Shown: positions 1 through 10,200 of the stretch, piece after piece | How positions within the stretch are numbered: position 1 is the first letter of the stretch | How the letters are laid out: each line of letters begins with the position of its first letter | Source of the DNA: JAFNAG01 sp963824985 | GTDB lineage: Bacteria > Acidobacteriota > UBA6911 | Direction of reading: 5' to 3' | NCBI GenBank assembly: GCA_963824985.1 | Contig: CAWGRQ010000021.1 | Coordinates: 1-64,000, forward strand | Length of the DNA stretch: 64,000 nucleotides | Translations under genes and position numbers: made by a program | The notes under the pieces: model-generated | The model's input: the letters and a program-made list of their open reading frames with translations, nothing else | Database searches by the model: none | What the model was told of the DNA's origin: nothing

Positions 1-3000
1 TTTTTTTCGAGCATGGCACGGCGCAGGTTCATCGGGACCGGATCGATGAACTGACCGCCGCGCAGGATACGTCCGATGTTGGCGTCATCAAAGGTGCGGT
101 CGATGCTGGGCAGGCCGAGCGCCGCCCCGGTGATGCCAATCCGCGCCGGCGGGGGGGCGCAGCCCCTCCTCCGGAATAGACCTGGAAACCACGTTCGAGG
201 AAGTCGGCGAAAATATGACCGAGCTCGATATAGTGATCCGTGCCGGGGCGATGCGTCGCAGCCTGCGAAACCGGGCGCACCGGGGATGCGGCTGGAGCCG
301 TTGGCGCGGCCATCGCGGACACGGAAGCCGGCGCCGGCACCGCACCTGCAACAGGCGCCGTGGACTGAACCTCGATGGCAGCCGGTCGCGCAGCCTCGAG
401 GGCGAGGTCCCGACACCGAAGCCTGCCGCATATAGGCCGCACAATGCCAGGTTTACGGACGCGATTTCTCCGATCCGCGGGTGATTGGTGAACAATGGCA
501 CCACACCCTCACGGTCACCGAGCACGTCCTCCACAAATCCGTACAACACCCGCTTCGGGCCGACTTCGACGAAGATGCGTGCGCCCGCATCGTAAAGGCT
601 GTTCAAACCCTTAATAAACTGAACCGGAGAAGCGACCTGCTTGCCGAGCAGCTCGATCATCTCAGGGACAACCTCCGGACCCATGGGGTAAAACTTGCCG
701 GTAACATTGGAGATGATGGGGATGGCGGGCGGCTGCAGATTCATGCCTTGCAGAACCCGGGCCAGCGACGCGCTGGCGGGGGCCACGATGTCGGTATGGA
801 AAGCATGGCTGACCGGCAGCTGCTGAGCCCGGTAGCCGGCCGCCCGCAACGCTGCCATGGCCTTTTCCACCGCCGGCGTCACACCACCAATCACGGCTTC
901 TCTCGTACTGTTGATATTGGCAATGACAACATACCCGTCAATCGTGGTCAGGATCCTCTCGATTTCCTCGATCGGCCCGAAAACCGCCGCCATGACACCG
1001 TTGTCGTCGAGAGCGCACTTGGTCATTTCGGTGCCCCGCGCGCTGACCGCTTTCAGGGCTTCTTCGAACGACATCGCCCCTGAGGCCACCAGGGCGCCGT
1101 ACTCTCCCAGGCTGTGCCCCATGACCATGTCGGGGGTGATGCCGTAGGCCCCGAGCAGGCGGGAGAGGGCTGTTTCGATGGCCAGCACGGCCGGCTGGGT
1201 GATCGCCGTCTGCTTGAGGTCCTGTTCTGCCCGGGCAACCGCACTTTCGTCGGATTCATCAAGGAAAATGGAGTCGCTGAGCTTTTTCCCGATCAGCGGC
1301 TGCATCACGCGATCGGCGGTGGCAAAGGTATCCGCGACAATCGGCTCACTGGTCCGCAGCATCTTCAGCATGTTTACGTACTGGGAGCCCTGCCCTGCGA
1401 ACAGGAAAGCCACCTTGGGGGCGGGTCCCGCACCGAGGAAAATGCCTTTGGCACGCAGGGCCTTCCAGCGCCCCGGCTGATCTTCCTCGAAGGCTTTCAG
1501 AGCCCTGCCGCATTTGTCGGCCAGATCGGCGACCTCGGCATAATCAATCGCCAGACGCACGGGTGCGCGCAGGTCGGACTCCGCGGGGGGAGCCACAACC
1601 GGCGCCCTGCCGGCTGCCGCTTCCTGTTGCGCGGCCTGCAGGCGTTGAAGCACGGCAGCCTGAGAATCCCCACCGAGCAGGAGAGCGCCACGAAGCGGGT
1701 TCTTGAGCTCCGTCTGCCCAGCCCGCCAATCAATCTCGGGAACCGAAATCTTGAGCTTCGCCTCGGCCTCAATCCGTCCGGGGATGTATTCTTCCAGAAC
1801 GGTGTGGAAGTTCGTCCCCCCAAAGCCGAAGGCGCTGACCCCCGCATGACGGACGGCGTCTTTGGCCACTTCCCAGGGTCTCAGCTGAGTATTGACGTAG
1901 AACGGGGACCGGACAAAGTCGATATCGGGATTCGGCTGCTTAAAATTTACGCTTGGCGGCAGCAGCTTTTCATGCAAAGCGAACATCGCTTTTAGAATGC
2001 CCGCCGCACCGGCTGCACCTTTGAGATGTCCGATGTTGGATTTCACGGATCCCAGGGCGATGGAACCTGGAGGAAGGCCGAATTCGGCAAAGACTTCGCT
2101 CAGGCTGTCGACCTCGACGATGTCACCGACCTGGGTGGATGTGCCGTGCCCTTCCATCAGATCTCCAGGACACGGCGTGACGCCGGCGTTCTCCCAGGCG
2201 CGGCGGACGCAGATTTTCTGCCCGACGGGATTGGGGGCGGTAATGCCTTTGCCTTTGCCGTCGCTCGAGCCGCCCAGGCCGCGGATCACGGCATAGATCC
2301 GGTCTCCGTCCCGCTCGGCATCGCTCAAACGCTTGAGCAGGAAGGTCGCCGCACCTTCTCCCATGACGAATCCGTCGGCGCCGTCAGCATAGGGACGCGA
2401 TCCGGTCGCCGAAAGCGCTCCGATCTTGCAGAATTTTACAAAAGTGGACGGGCTCATGTTGGCATCGATCCCCCCCGTCATGACCAGCGTCGTAATCGTC
2501 TTCTACCAGTCCTCCGATGGCGGCGCTGAGCGCCGCCATGGTGGAGGCGCAGGCGGCATCCGCTACGAAAGTTGGGTCCTTTGAAATCGTAGAGCGCGGC
2601 GATACGTCCGGCGATGATATTGGCAAGTTCCCCGGGCATCGTGTCTTCCGTGATATCGCGGCAGGCGATTGCTTACTACCTTCCTGGAGTTGCGCGAGCA
2701 TCGCCTTCCGCACCTGTGGGGCAGAGCTCGCGAAATCCGGGGTGCTTGCTCAGTTCCTGGATGTAATCCGCAAACAGGACCCGGGCCGCAGAGTAGAGGT
2801 GCGTGTCACCGGCCATAGCGTTGCCGAGAATCACCGCGGTGCGTTCCGCATTCAGCGGGCGTTTCGGATAGCCATAATCCATCAGCGCTTCGCGCACGGC
2901 GACAATCGCCCACTTCTGGGTCAGATCCATGGCCTGGCTGACGCGGGGCGGCATCGGCATCTTCCATTTCAGCGGATCCCACTCCCATTCGCGCACCCAG

Positions 3001-3202
3001 CCGCCGATCTTCGAGTAGGTCTTGGCGGGGGCTTTCGGGTCGGCGTCATAGTAAAGGTCCGGATCCCATCGCCGGCTTTCCACCTCGGAGATGCTGTAAC
3101 GCCATCCCTGATGTTTTGCCAGAACTTGCGCGCATTCGGCGCATCGGGCAAAACCGCTCCCACACCAACAATCGCGACCGCTTTGTGAGCCGTTACTTTC
3201 AT
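1..3202 (-). CDS. PfaA/type I polyketide synthase-like KS-AT protein, frameshifted, runs off left edge
   Basis: Iterative acyl-chain synthase that would condense malonyl units in fatty-acid or polyketide synthesis in the cytoplasm. The ATG at 3202 follows AAGGAG by 9 nt. In order I see a ketosynthase start (AIVGVGAVLPD), the KS nucleophile in DAACAST near 2550, the KS histidines in GHGTSTQVGD and SNIGHLKGAAG (about 2150-2020), and an acyltransferase with GQGSQYV and nucleophile GHSLGEYGAL near 1110. An Ala/Pro-rich linker follows (about 270-400), then the start of a further KS-like unit (GITGAALGLPS) that leaves the window. The frame breaks near 3110, 2715, 2670, 2575, 2480, 415 and in a run of seven G at about 150-160. 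The segment from 2481 to about 415 is one open frame. Active-site residues survive, so sequencing error is likelier than decay. The product is unknown; an omega-3 PUFA-like or glycolipid chain is possible. Confidence 0.75.
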
Positions 3203-3396
3203 TACCGACTGCTCCTTCCGGAGGTAAGTGTATTTCTGCTGAACCGGCATTTCCGGGATGACAGCCGCATTCGGGATGGTCGATCTTCCGGAGTGTACCT
3301 TCGCCGTGCCGTTGGAACCACGACCGTGCGAGGCGATTCAACTGCGATCTATTTCCAGATTCCGAGTCCGTGAACCACCCGCAAAGCCGCGCCCCC

Positions 3397-5092
3397 TCAA
3401 GCCGTGCTTCGCCCGTACAGTATGTCGGCGAGCAGGTCCAGATCCTGAATCAGGCCGGCCTGATCGCGGTGGATGGGCCGGCAGGCTCAGCCTGCTCTCG
3501 AGTTCGAAGACGTCCTTGTCCTGGAGGCTGGCCGAACCTACCGATCCAGCGCATGCCTTCGGCCGCCAGTTTCGGCTGATGCTTCGCGGGCGAAGATCCG
3601 GCTCATGGCAGCCAGGGCCTCCGCCCCAAATCGCGTGTGCGCCTTGTCGCTCAGGGTTCCCTCCGCCGCACGGGCCGCTCGCCGGGCCAGGCTGCCCGCA
3701 CACTTCGGCATAGGCAATCAGTTCGCCGAGACGGAAGAGAATGTGCTGGTGCCGGGTAAGCCGGTGAATTCGTGCCGATCTCGAGAAGCTCCGCCAGCGC
3801 ATGCAGGCAGCGTCCGGCGATACCGGCGCCAATCGCCGGGTGGCGTCCCTGCAACTCCTCCACGGCGCGCGCCCCAGTCGTGATAGATACTGGCCGTGTG
3901 TCTTCAGATGCATCTGCCATCGGTCGCGGCAGATCGTCATTTCCATGATCTCCGAGGTGCCCTTCGTAAATCGTGGTGATGCGCACGTCTCGCTTGATCT
4001 TTTCGACGATATATTCCCGGGTGTAGCCATAGCCTCCCAGAGCCTGGATGCTGGCGTCGGCCGCAAGATTGCCGGCTTCAGTCGCCAGGTACTTGGAGAT
4101 GGCACCTTCGGTGTTCAGGTTGCCCTCATCGCTGTCGATACGCTCTGCGGTCTCTTCTATATAGGAGCGGGCCGCTTCCAGACGCACCGCGTGAGGCACA
4201 ATCAGCTTGTGGGTGTATCCCTGCTTCTCGGACAGCGGAGCACCCCCCTGGATCCGCCCCATCGAGTAAGGAATAGCTCGATCGAGTGCCGCCCAGCCGG
4301 AGCCCAGACCAAACGCCGCCACCATCAGGCGCGTATACCCGAACACCAGCTGCGCCTGAATAAGGCCCATGTCCTTCCTTATCCTCCCACGAGGCGGTCG
4401 ACATCGACGTAGACATCTTCGAGCGAAACCGTCGCGGTGTTGCTGGCACGAATGCCGTGCTTGTCCTCCGGCTTGCCGTGCCCCAATCCCGGAGTCCCTT
4501 TTTCGACCACAAACCAGCTGGGGCCGCCGGGCGTGAGAGCCAATATGCTGTAAAGATCCGCAACGCCGCCATTGCTGATCCACTGCTTGTTCCCATTGAT
4601 CCGGTAGCCGACGACCTTCCCTTCGTTCATGACCGGTGTGGCGATAGTACGCAAAGCTGCCAGATCGCTCCCTGCTTCTGGTTCCGTGGCGCCATAGGCC
4701 ATCAGCAACCCCTCCAGGGCGATGCGTGACAACCAGCGCTTCTTCTGCTCGTGCGTGCCGCCGAAAACAATCGGGTCGCTGCCCAGGAAAGTTGCCAGAA
4801 CGCTTGTGGCCACCCCCAAGTCAATCCGAGCCATCTCCTCGCACACCCGATAAACATCGAAAGCTCCCCCCCCAATACCTTCGAATTCCTCGGGGATGAA
4901 CAGCATCTGAATCCCGATTTCCGGGCCACACATCTCCTTGACTGCTTCCTCGGGAAATTCATGTGTAGCATCCAGCTGCAGCAGAGTGCTTTCCGGCAGG
5001 CGCCGGCCAGCAAAATTCTGGATGGTCTGCAGCATCATTTCTAGCGTTTCCCTGTCGAGTCCTTTATGCATATTTTTCTGGGAGCCTTGCAT
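3397..5092 (-). CDS. acyl-CoA dehydrogenase, frameshifted
   Basis: FAD-dependent alpha,beta-dehydrogenation of an acyl-CoA (or acyl carrier substrate) in the cytoplasm. The N-terminal half is open from 5092 to about 4380 and holds ACAD signature 1 (GATEPEAGSDLAAL, near 4690) and the KQWISNGG segment. The C-terminal half must be joined across frames: signature 2 (QALGGYGYTREY, near 4030), then EGTSEIMEMTICRD near 3960, then a helical tail ending ADILYGRSTA at the TGA at 3397. Breaks lie near 4380, 3970, 3890, 3760, 3700, 3575 and 3490. The start may be 5092 or 5071 (MHKGLDRET); neither has an ideally spaced Shine-Dalgarno. The gene lies directly upstream of the PKS-like gene on the same strand, so the enzyme may desaturate that pathway's product. 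It belongs to the long ACAD type of roughly 560 residues. Confidence 0.8.
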
Positions 5093-5796
5093 TCCCTCCG
5101 CCCCTGCGGCAACAGGGCCGTAGTCGAATGGTTGTGCCTTTCTCCTGTGATAAGCCGGGCTCTGATCAAACCCGGAGCCAGCCCGTGCAGACTGATCGAA
5201 TGCACGAGCACGCAATCCGGAGACCGGATTGCCGCCCTGTTGATTCTCGTACCCACCCCCGAAGGAGACTCGCCCCGATCGCGCGCGGCGAAATCGGGCT
5301 GGAACTCCCTCACAAAATTCATGATTGTCGCATAAATCCGGCAGGAATGAAGAGAATTTATTCAGAAAGTCCGCAGTTCGGACAAAGGCGTCCAGTCCCG
5401 GCAGCGATGTCCTCAAGAATCGGAGGAGGCCTCCTACGCCCCGAAACCCTGTAATCTAAATCACTAATGGGAGCAATGGGAATGCCGGACGGTGCGGAAG
5501 GCCCTGCTGACGTGAGACCGGGATTAAGTCCACGCCAGAACTGATTAGGCGAGGGCCGGTCGATACCAGCCAGTTTCTGTCTGGAAACTCCTTAACCCTC
5601 CGTCCGCGACTCGGACTTCGGCCTGTACCTGGACCTGGATGTGGACATGCACAATTAAGTGAAGATCTGGTAAATGCACTGTCTGGAACGTTTACATCGG
5701 ATATGACCGGCTACATCCAAGATGAAGCTCAAATCCAGATCCGAGTTGCTCGTTTGGTTCTCTGATGTAACCTGCGAGTTTCGCTACAGAAACCAG
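5093..5796. other. intergenic stretch, nothing recognised
   Basis: About 700 bases separate the acyl-CoA dehydrogenase start from the end of the NTF2-like gene. I found no convincing coding frame, tRNA or repeat. Short open frames here are antisense or lack any start signal. Confidence 0.5.
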
Positions 5797-6705
5797 CTAA
5801 TAGCTGGCTACGTCCAGCACGATCTTCCAGGAACCCGGCGCGTGCATCTTCCATATTCGCAAATAATGCCCGGATCGCGCTCGGGTATCGCCAGACCGGT
5901 CATCCTTCACATGAATCGCCCCATAAGCATAGCCCAGGTCCCCGGATATCGAGGATCCTGAACCCAGCGGCTGCCAGGAACACACCCCCGGTTTGGCTGG
6001 CAGTTGGGGAATCATTTGATCCAAGCCGATGGCGGGAGTCCGGTCCGCGCGCAATAACCTGATCTCGTCGCCAAGGTAAGGGAGCAGGGCCGCCATCCCC
6101 TGCGTAACACTGAGGGTCGAGAGTCTGCGTTCCAGGCTGGTCAGGGTATCTGATGACTCATCCTCATCCGCGATCTGTCCGGGAGCGAAAGGAGGTCTAC
6201 CCAGGCGGGGATTAAATTCCACAAAGTCCTTTCCCGGAGCGGGATTGGTCACGCCAAAATCGACGATCGCTTTCCAGGCTCCATCCTTCTGCCTCCTCCA
6301 AATCGTCACATAGTTTCCGAACGAGGAGGGTGCAGCATCGGCAGCATTCTTCCTGGATTCGTAGGGTCCGGTGCTATAACCCAAATCGCCGGCGGCCGAA
6401 ACATCGGCGAAGCCAGGCCACCAGCTCAGCTTTCCGGACACAGGAGCGTGTTCGAGCCACCATTTTCTTCCCGGCACCGGTTGGGGCTGGAAGAGCACGG
6501 CATCTTCCGACAAGAAAGCAAGGAATGCCTCCCGGATCCCTTTTTCCGCCGCAGCCTGCGCAAAGGCGTGCTCGGAATCGATTATGCTGCGTAAAGCCAA
6601 TCTCCACTGCTCGAGCGTCAGCGGAGCATCGGTTTGGGGCGCAACACCTCCAGGCAGCACCCAAAAAAGTGCCAATGACAAGCCCAATTCAACTATCCAC
6701 CGCAT
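5797..6705 (-). CDS. secreted protein with two NTF2-like (DUF4440/SnoaL-type) domains
   Basis: 302 residues from an ATG at 6705 preceded by GGGGGAAAGGG. Upstream in-frame codons have no ribosome site, so I exclude them. Residues 1-25 form a signal peptide (hydrophobic LGLSLALFWVLPGG). Two domains with the NTF2-like cone-fold pattern follow, roughly residues 30-150 and 170-300. Each starts with a helical segment (LEQWRLALRSIIDSEHAFAQ in the first) and ends with a strand of the type WKAIVDFGV or WKIVLDVAS. Proteins of this type often bind small molecules or have no known enzyme activity. The substrate cannot be inferred. The gene is transcribed alone and diverges from the small secreted protein at 6911. 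Confidence 0.7.
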   Translation of the reverse strand: MRWIVELGLSLALFWVLPGGVAPQTDAPLTLEQWRLALRSIIDSEHAFAQAAAEKGIREAFLAFLSEDAVLFQPQPVPGRKWWLEHAPVSGKLSWWPGFADVSAAGDLGYSTGPYESRKNAADAAPSSFGNYVTIWRRQKDGAWKAIVDFGVTNPAPGKDFVEFNPRLGRPPFAPGQIADEDESSDTLTSLERRLSTLSVTQGMAALLPYLGDEIRLLRADRTPAIGLDQMIPQLPAKPGVCSWQPLGSGSSISGDLGYAYGAIHVKDDRSGDTRARSGHYLRIWKMHAPGSWKIVLDVASY

Positions 6706-6910
6706 CCCTTTCCCCCAGGAATCAGGCCGATCTACATTCTCCCCCCTCCACCAGGGAAATCGCCAAAACCAGCCATAAAGCAAATTACGAGCAAAAGTCC
6801 CGGTCATTTCGTATTGATTTGCCGCAACCGCCGGCCGCCGATATGTCTTTTTTGAAACAATCGTCAATGCCGGGTCGTTATTGAAGATAGCACCACTGAT
6901 GGAGGTATTC

Positions 6911-7309
6911 ATGAACGTGATGAAGGCTTTATCGCTCGCGGCTTTGATCCTTTCCATGGCGCCGGCATCGCTTCCGGGGCAGAACCTGGACCTGAGTGGA
7001 ACCTGGATGGGCGAAACGGTCCTGCCCGGATCTTCCGAAAAGGTGGAAATCACTCTGGTACTGCAGAGTAGCGGGGATACTTACTCCGGAACGATTTCCA
7101 ATTCAAAGGCATTATTCACCAAGGCGGCACTGGAAGAGGTTAGGTTCGACAACAAGCTGCTGAAATTCAAGTTCACTCTGACCATGGGTGGCCGGGACAG
7201 CAGGCTCCGGGTCTCGCTCAACAGTTTCATGGGTGGACTGATCGGTGGATGGGTCACGGAAGACGGAAACCACATGTTTGGCCCCATGGATCTGGACAGA
7301 AAGGAATAA
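6911..7309 (+). CDS. small secreted beta-rich protein, unknown function
   Basis: 132 residues. The ATG at 6911 lies 5 nt after GGAGG, which favours it over the earlier in-frame start at 6881. A signal peptide (MNVMKALSLAALILSMAPAS, residues 1-20) is followed by a compact domain that opens DLSGTWMGE and alternates hydrophobic and polar residues (VEITLVLQSSGDTYSGTIS), as in a small beta-barrel or lipocalin-like fold. It contains no cysteines. I do not recognise a function. The DLSGTW opening is common in small secreted proteins of this kind. Confidence 0.6.
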   Translation: MNVMKALSLAALILSMAPASLPGQNLDLSGTWMGETVLPGSSEKVEITLVLQSSGDTYSGTISNSKALFTKAALEEVRFDNKLLKFKFTLTMGGRDSRLRVSLNSFMGGLIGGWVTEDGNHMFGPMDLDRKE

Positions 7310-7468
7310 AAAGCCTCAACCCGGCGACTGACCGGTAGAGGTTACCGAGTTTTGGCTGTAATGCCGTCGCCCCTTTGGTATAGGATTAGGTTTGGCATTT
7401 CACATTGAAAGGTCCCCAGGCGTTGCGATCAGACTGCCGCGAACCCATATCAATTCGTTTGGATCGCC

Positions 7469-8464
7469 ATGGCTAACTTATTAACACCGTTGTCACTGTC
7501 CGGCCTCACGTTAAGGAACCGGATCGTCATGCCTCCCATGTGGTCGGGACAGGCCACTCCTGATGGCAAGGTCACCGACAGGATCATCGATTACCATCGG
7601 GAGCGGGCCGCGGCGGGGTGCGGACTCATCATCGTGGAACACTCCTTTGTGCACCCGGGCGGCAGGCACTCCTCGACACAGCTCGGGGTTTATTGTGACG
7701 AGATGATCGCGGGCATGACCCGGCTGGCTTCGGCCATCCGCTCGGAAGGGGCTGTGGCAGCCGTACAGATTTCCCATGCCGGTTCGCGCGTCGATTCGGC
7801 AACCCTGGATGGAATCAAGCCGGTAGCCCCATCCGCGATCCGGCACCCTTACGAACCCTCGGGAGAGATACCGGAAGAGCTGACAACTTCAGGCATTCAG
7901 GAGATCTCCGGTGCATTTGCCGCGGCGGCCCGGCGGGTGCGCGACGCTGGATTTGATGCCGTCGAGATCCATGCCGCCCATGGTTTTCTGCTTTCCGAGT
8001 TCCTTTCGCCGCTCACCAACCTGCGCAGCGACGATTTCGGGGGGAGCTTGAAAAACCGGGCGCGCATGCATCTTATGGTCCTCGAAGAAGTTCGGCGGAG
8101 TGTGGGCCCCCGGTTTCCGGTTTGTGTCCGGCTGGGAGCTCATGATGAAACCCCCGGCGGACTGGAACTCGAAGAAGCTTGTGAAGCGGCCCGGTTGCTG
8201 GCGGCCGGGGGCGCCGACCTGATCGACATCTCGGGGGGACTGCAGGGATCGCGCGGGGCTGGCAAAGCGCCAGGGTATTTTGTACCCTATGCCTCGGCAA
8301 TCAGAGCGCAGGTAAAGATCCCGGTGATCGTAACCGGAGGCATCCGCGAGGCGGCACATGCGGACAGCATTGTGCGCGAAGGGCACGCCGATCTGGTCGG
8401 GATTGGACGAGGCATGTTGGAGGATGCCAATTGGGCTCGCAAAGCGATCGCAGCGCTTTCGTGA
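7469..8464 (+). CDS. NADH:flavin oxidoreductase, Old Yellow Enzyme family
   Basis: 331-residue FMN-dependent ene-reductase-type TIM barrel, cytoplasmic. Visible OYE features are the N-terminal LTLRNRIVMPPMWSG, the VQISHAGSR strand, the active-site region EIHAAHGFLLSEFLSP, NLRSDDFGGSLKNRARM, and the C-terminal FMN-phosphate site (VIVTGGIREAAHADSIV then VGIGRGMLED). Its length is that of the short single-domain members (like YqjM), and it lacks the C-terminal iron-sulfur and FAD domains of 2,4-dienoyl-CoA reductase. It would reduce activated C=C bonds with NAD(P)H; the physiological substrate is unknown. The gene stands alone on the plus strand. Confidence 0.88.
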   Translation: MANLLTPLSLSGLTLRNRIVMPPMWSGQATPDGKVTDRIIDYHRERAAAGCGLIIVEHSFVHPGGRHSSTQLGVYCDEMIAGMTRLASAIRSEGAVAAVQISHAGSRVDSATLDGIKPVAPSAIRHPYEPSGEIPEELTTSGIQEISGAFAAAARRVRDAGFDAVEIHAAHGFLLSEFLSPLTNLRSDDFGGSLKNRARMHLMVLEEVRRSVGPRFPVCVRLGAHDETPGGLELEEACEAARLLAAGGADLIDISGGLQGSRGAGKAPGYFVPYASAIRAQVKIPVIVTGGIREAAHADSIVREGHADLVGIGRGMLEDANWARKAIAALS

Positions 8465-8540
8465 GATTGCCGATTTTCCCGGTCCAGGCCCCCGCCGGGA
8501 ACGCGGCGATCAGGAGCACGCCTTGATCATACTCCCGGCC

Positions 8541-8665
8541 TGCTTTTTTCATGATGAAAGGATCGCAAGACAAATCAGGATAAGGAAAAACGAGGATGAA
8601 CGCGGATCGGCACATTGCATTGTAATTCATTCGTTTGCAAAAGCCGTTCATGAATCCTGCGATCA
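8541..8665 (+). repeat. composite of two dispersed intergenic repeats
   Basis: The first part (about 8541-8607, CTTTTTTCATGATGAAAGG through ATGAACGCGGAT) matches 14204-14252 (CTTTTTTCACGAAGAAAGG through ATGAACGCGGAT). The second part (about 8625-8660, TTCATTCGTTTGCAAAAG then TTCATGAATCC) matches 17774-17807 and, inverted and more diverged, 20324-20382. No coding function is evident. Confidence 0.6.
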
Positions 8666-8736
8666 AGGTGCAGATCGCAGGATGCTCGAACCCGACGCAC
8701 CGAATTTCTCCAGAACCCGATGAACCGAGAAAACAT

Positions 8737-10038
8737 ATGAAACAGGCCGTTACGATCCTGCTGCTGATCGGAGCGGGGGCATTCCAGGAGGCCAATCGTC
8801 CCTACCTGGAGGGTGCGATCCAGGCAGCCCGTTGGCTGGATTCCGTGGCAGTGCGCACCCCCAGGGGAACCGCATGGCCCATGGATCCCCGTGAAGCGAA
8901 GACCATCCGGATCGATCTCTACAGCGGATCCCCCGGTGTCGTGCTCTTCTTCCTTGAAGCCTACGCCTCCACCGGAAACCGTTCCTATCTGGACACGGCC
9001 CGCTCCGGAGCCGACTACCTGGTCTCATCGATGACCCAGGAAAAGGTGACGGGCCTGTATGAGGGGATCAGTGGAATCGGATTCACGCTCCTGGAAACCT
9101 ATAAGGCGACCTCCGACAAGAAATTTCTGCAGGCCGCCCGCCGATGCCTGGACTGGATTCGAGAGCGGGCTGTCAAACGGGGGGCGGGCATCGAGTGGAG
9201 CGACACAACGGATATCGTCAGCGGCAGTGCGGGAACCGGGCTGTTTCTCCTCTATGCGGCCCGGGAACTTAATGATTCCTCGTTCCGCGACCTCGCCTCG
9301 GCTGCTGGACGCCGTCTGCTGGAACTCGGGCAGCAGGAGAACGGCGGCCTGAAGTGGACTATGAGCCCCACTTCCCCCAGCCTGATGCCGAATTTTTCCC
9401 ATGGCACCTCAGGCATCGCCTACTTTCTGGCAACTCTGTACCAGGACACCAAGGATCCGTCGTTTCTCAAGGGCGCGCTGGCAGGGGCAAAATATTTGCA
9501 GTCAATCGCAGAAACCGAAGGAGAGACCTGCCTCGTTTTTCATGACGAGCCGGGCGGCAGGCATCTATTTTACCTCGGCTGGTGTCACGGCCCCCCGGGC
9601 ACAGGACGGCTGTTCTTCCGTCTCTATCAGGTTACGGGGGACGACGTCTGGATGGACTGGCTTAACCGATCGGCACGCAGCCTGCTTCAGAGCGGAATCC
9701 CGGAAAAGCAAACGCCCGGCTTCTGGAACAACGTGGGGCAATGCTGCGGATCCGCCGGAGTGGCCGAATTCGCGCTCAGCGTTTTCGGCGTGACCCGCAA
9801 GACGGAGTATCTGGAATTCGCCAGGACCATGACGGCCGATCTTCTGGCACGATCCACTCACGATGAGACCGGAACCCGGTGGGTGCAGGCTGAGCACCGT
9901 GTCCGGCCGGAGCTGTTGCTGGCCCAGACCGGACTTATGCAGGGTTCGGCGGGCGTCGGACTGTGGTTGCTCCATATGGATAATTTCGAGCACGGGAAGA
10001 AAGTGCGGATCATCCTGCCCGATTCGCCCTTCCAGTAA
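8737..10038 (+). CDS. exported LanC-like (alpha/alpha)-barrel protein
   Basis: 433 residues from the ATG at 8737. Seven Gly-rich turns that mark the LanC double barrel can be read: LYSGSPGVVLFF, LYEGISGIGFTLL, VSGSAGTGLFLLY, SHGTSGIAYFL, WCHGPPGTGRLF, CCGSAGVAEF and MQGSAGVGLWLL (residues 62 to 412). LanC cyclases bind zinc through Cys, Cys and His. Here C283 (WCHG) matches the first ligand, but the usual Cys-His pair reads C336-C337. The N terminus (MKQAVTILLLIGAGAFQ) looks like a short signal peptide, which is unusual for LanC. I find no lanthipeptide precursor or LanB/LanM nearby, so lantibiotic synthesis is unlikely. A secreted thioether- or thiol-chemistry enzyme, or a glycosidase-like barrel, is possible. 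Confidence 0.7.
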   Translation: MKQAVTILLLIGAGAFQEANRPYLEGAIQAARWLDSVAVRTPRGTAWPMDPREAKTIRIDLYSGSPGVVLFFLEAYASTGNRSYLDTARSGADYLVSSMTQEKVTGLYEGISGIGFTLLETYKATSDKKFLQAARRCLDWIRERAVKRGAGIEWSDTTDIVSGSAGTGLFLLYAARELNDSSFRDLASAAGRRLLELGQQENGGLKWTMSPTSPSLMPNFSHGTSGIAYFLATLYQDTKDPSFLKGALAGAKYLQSIAETEGETCLVFHDEPGGRHLFYLGWCHGPPGTGRLFFRLYQVTGDDVWMDWLNRSARSLLQSGIPEKQTPGFWNNVGQCCGSAGVAEFALSVFGVTRKTEYLEFARTMTADLLARSTHDETGTRWVQAEHRVRPELLLAQTGLMQGSAGVGLWLLHMDNFEHGKKVRIILPDSPFQ

Positions 10039-10200
10039 TCCTATCCGGCGCCGCGGGCCTTGCCGATGAATATCCCCGGAAAGGCCGCAAAGACCCACGA
10101 GCACTCGCGGATCAAGCGGTCCGAATTATGATCCACGGCATTAAACCGTATGGCACGAGGCCGGATTCCGGTCCTGGTCCCCGGAAGAGGAAGAAAAATC

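Noticed and set aside
8737..10038. Lanthipeptide biosynthetic cluster
   Set aside because: No precursor peptide, dehydratase or exporter is near the LanC-like gene; neighbours are metabolic genes.
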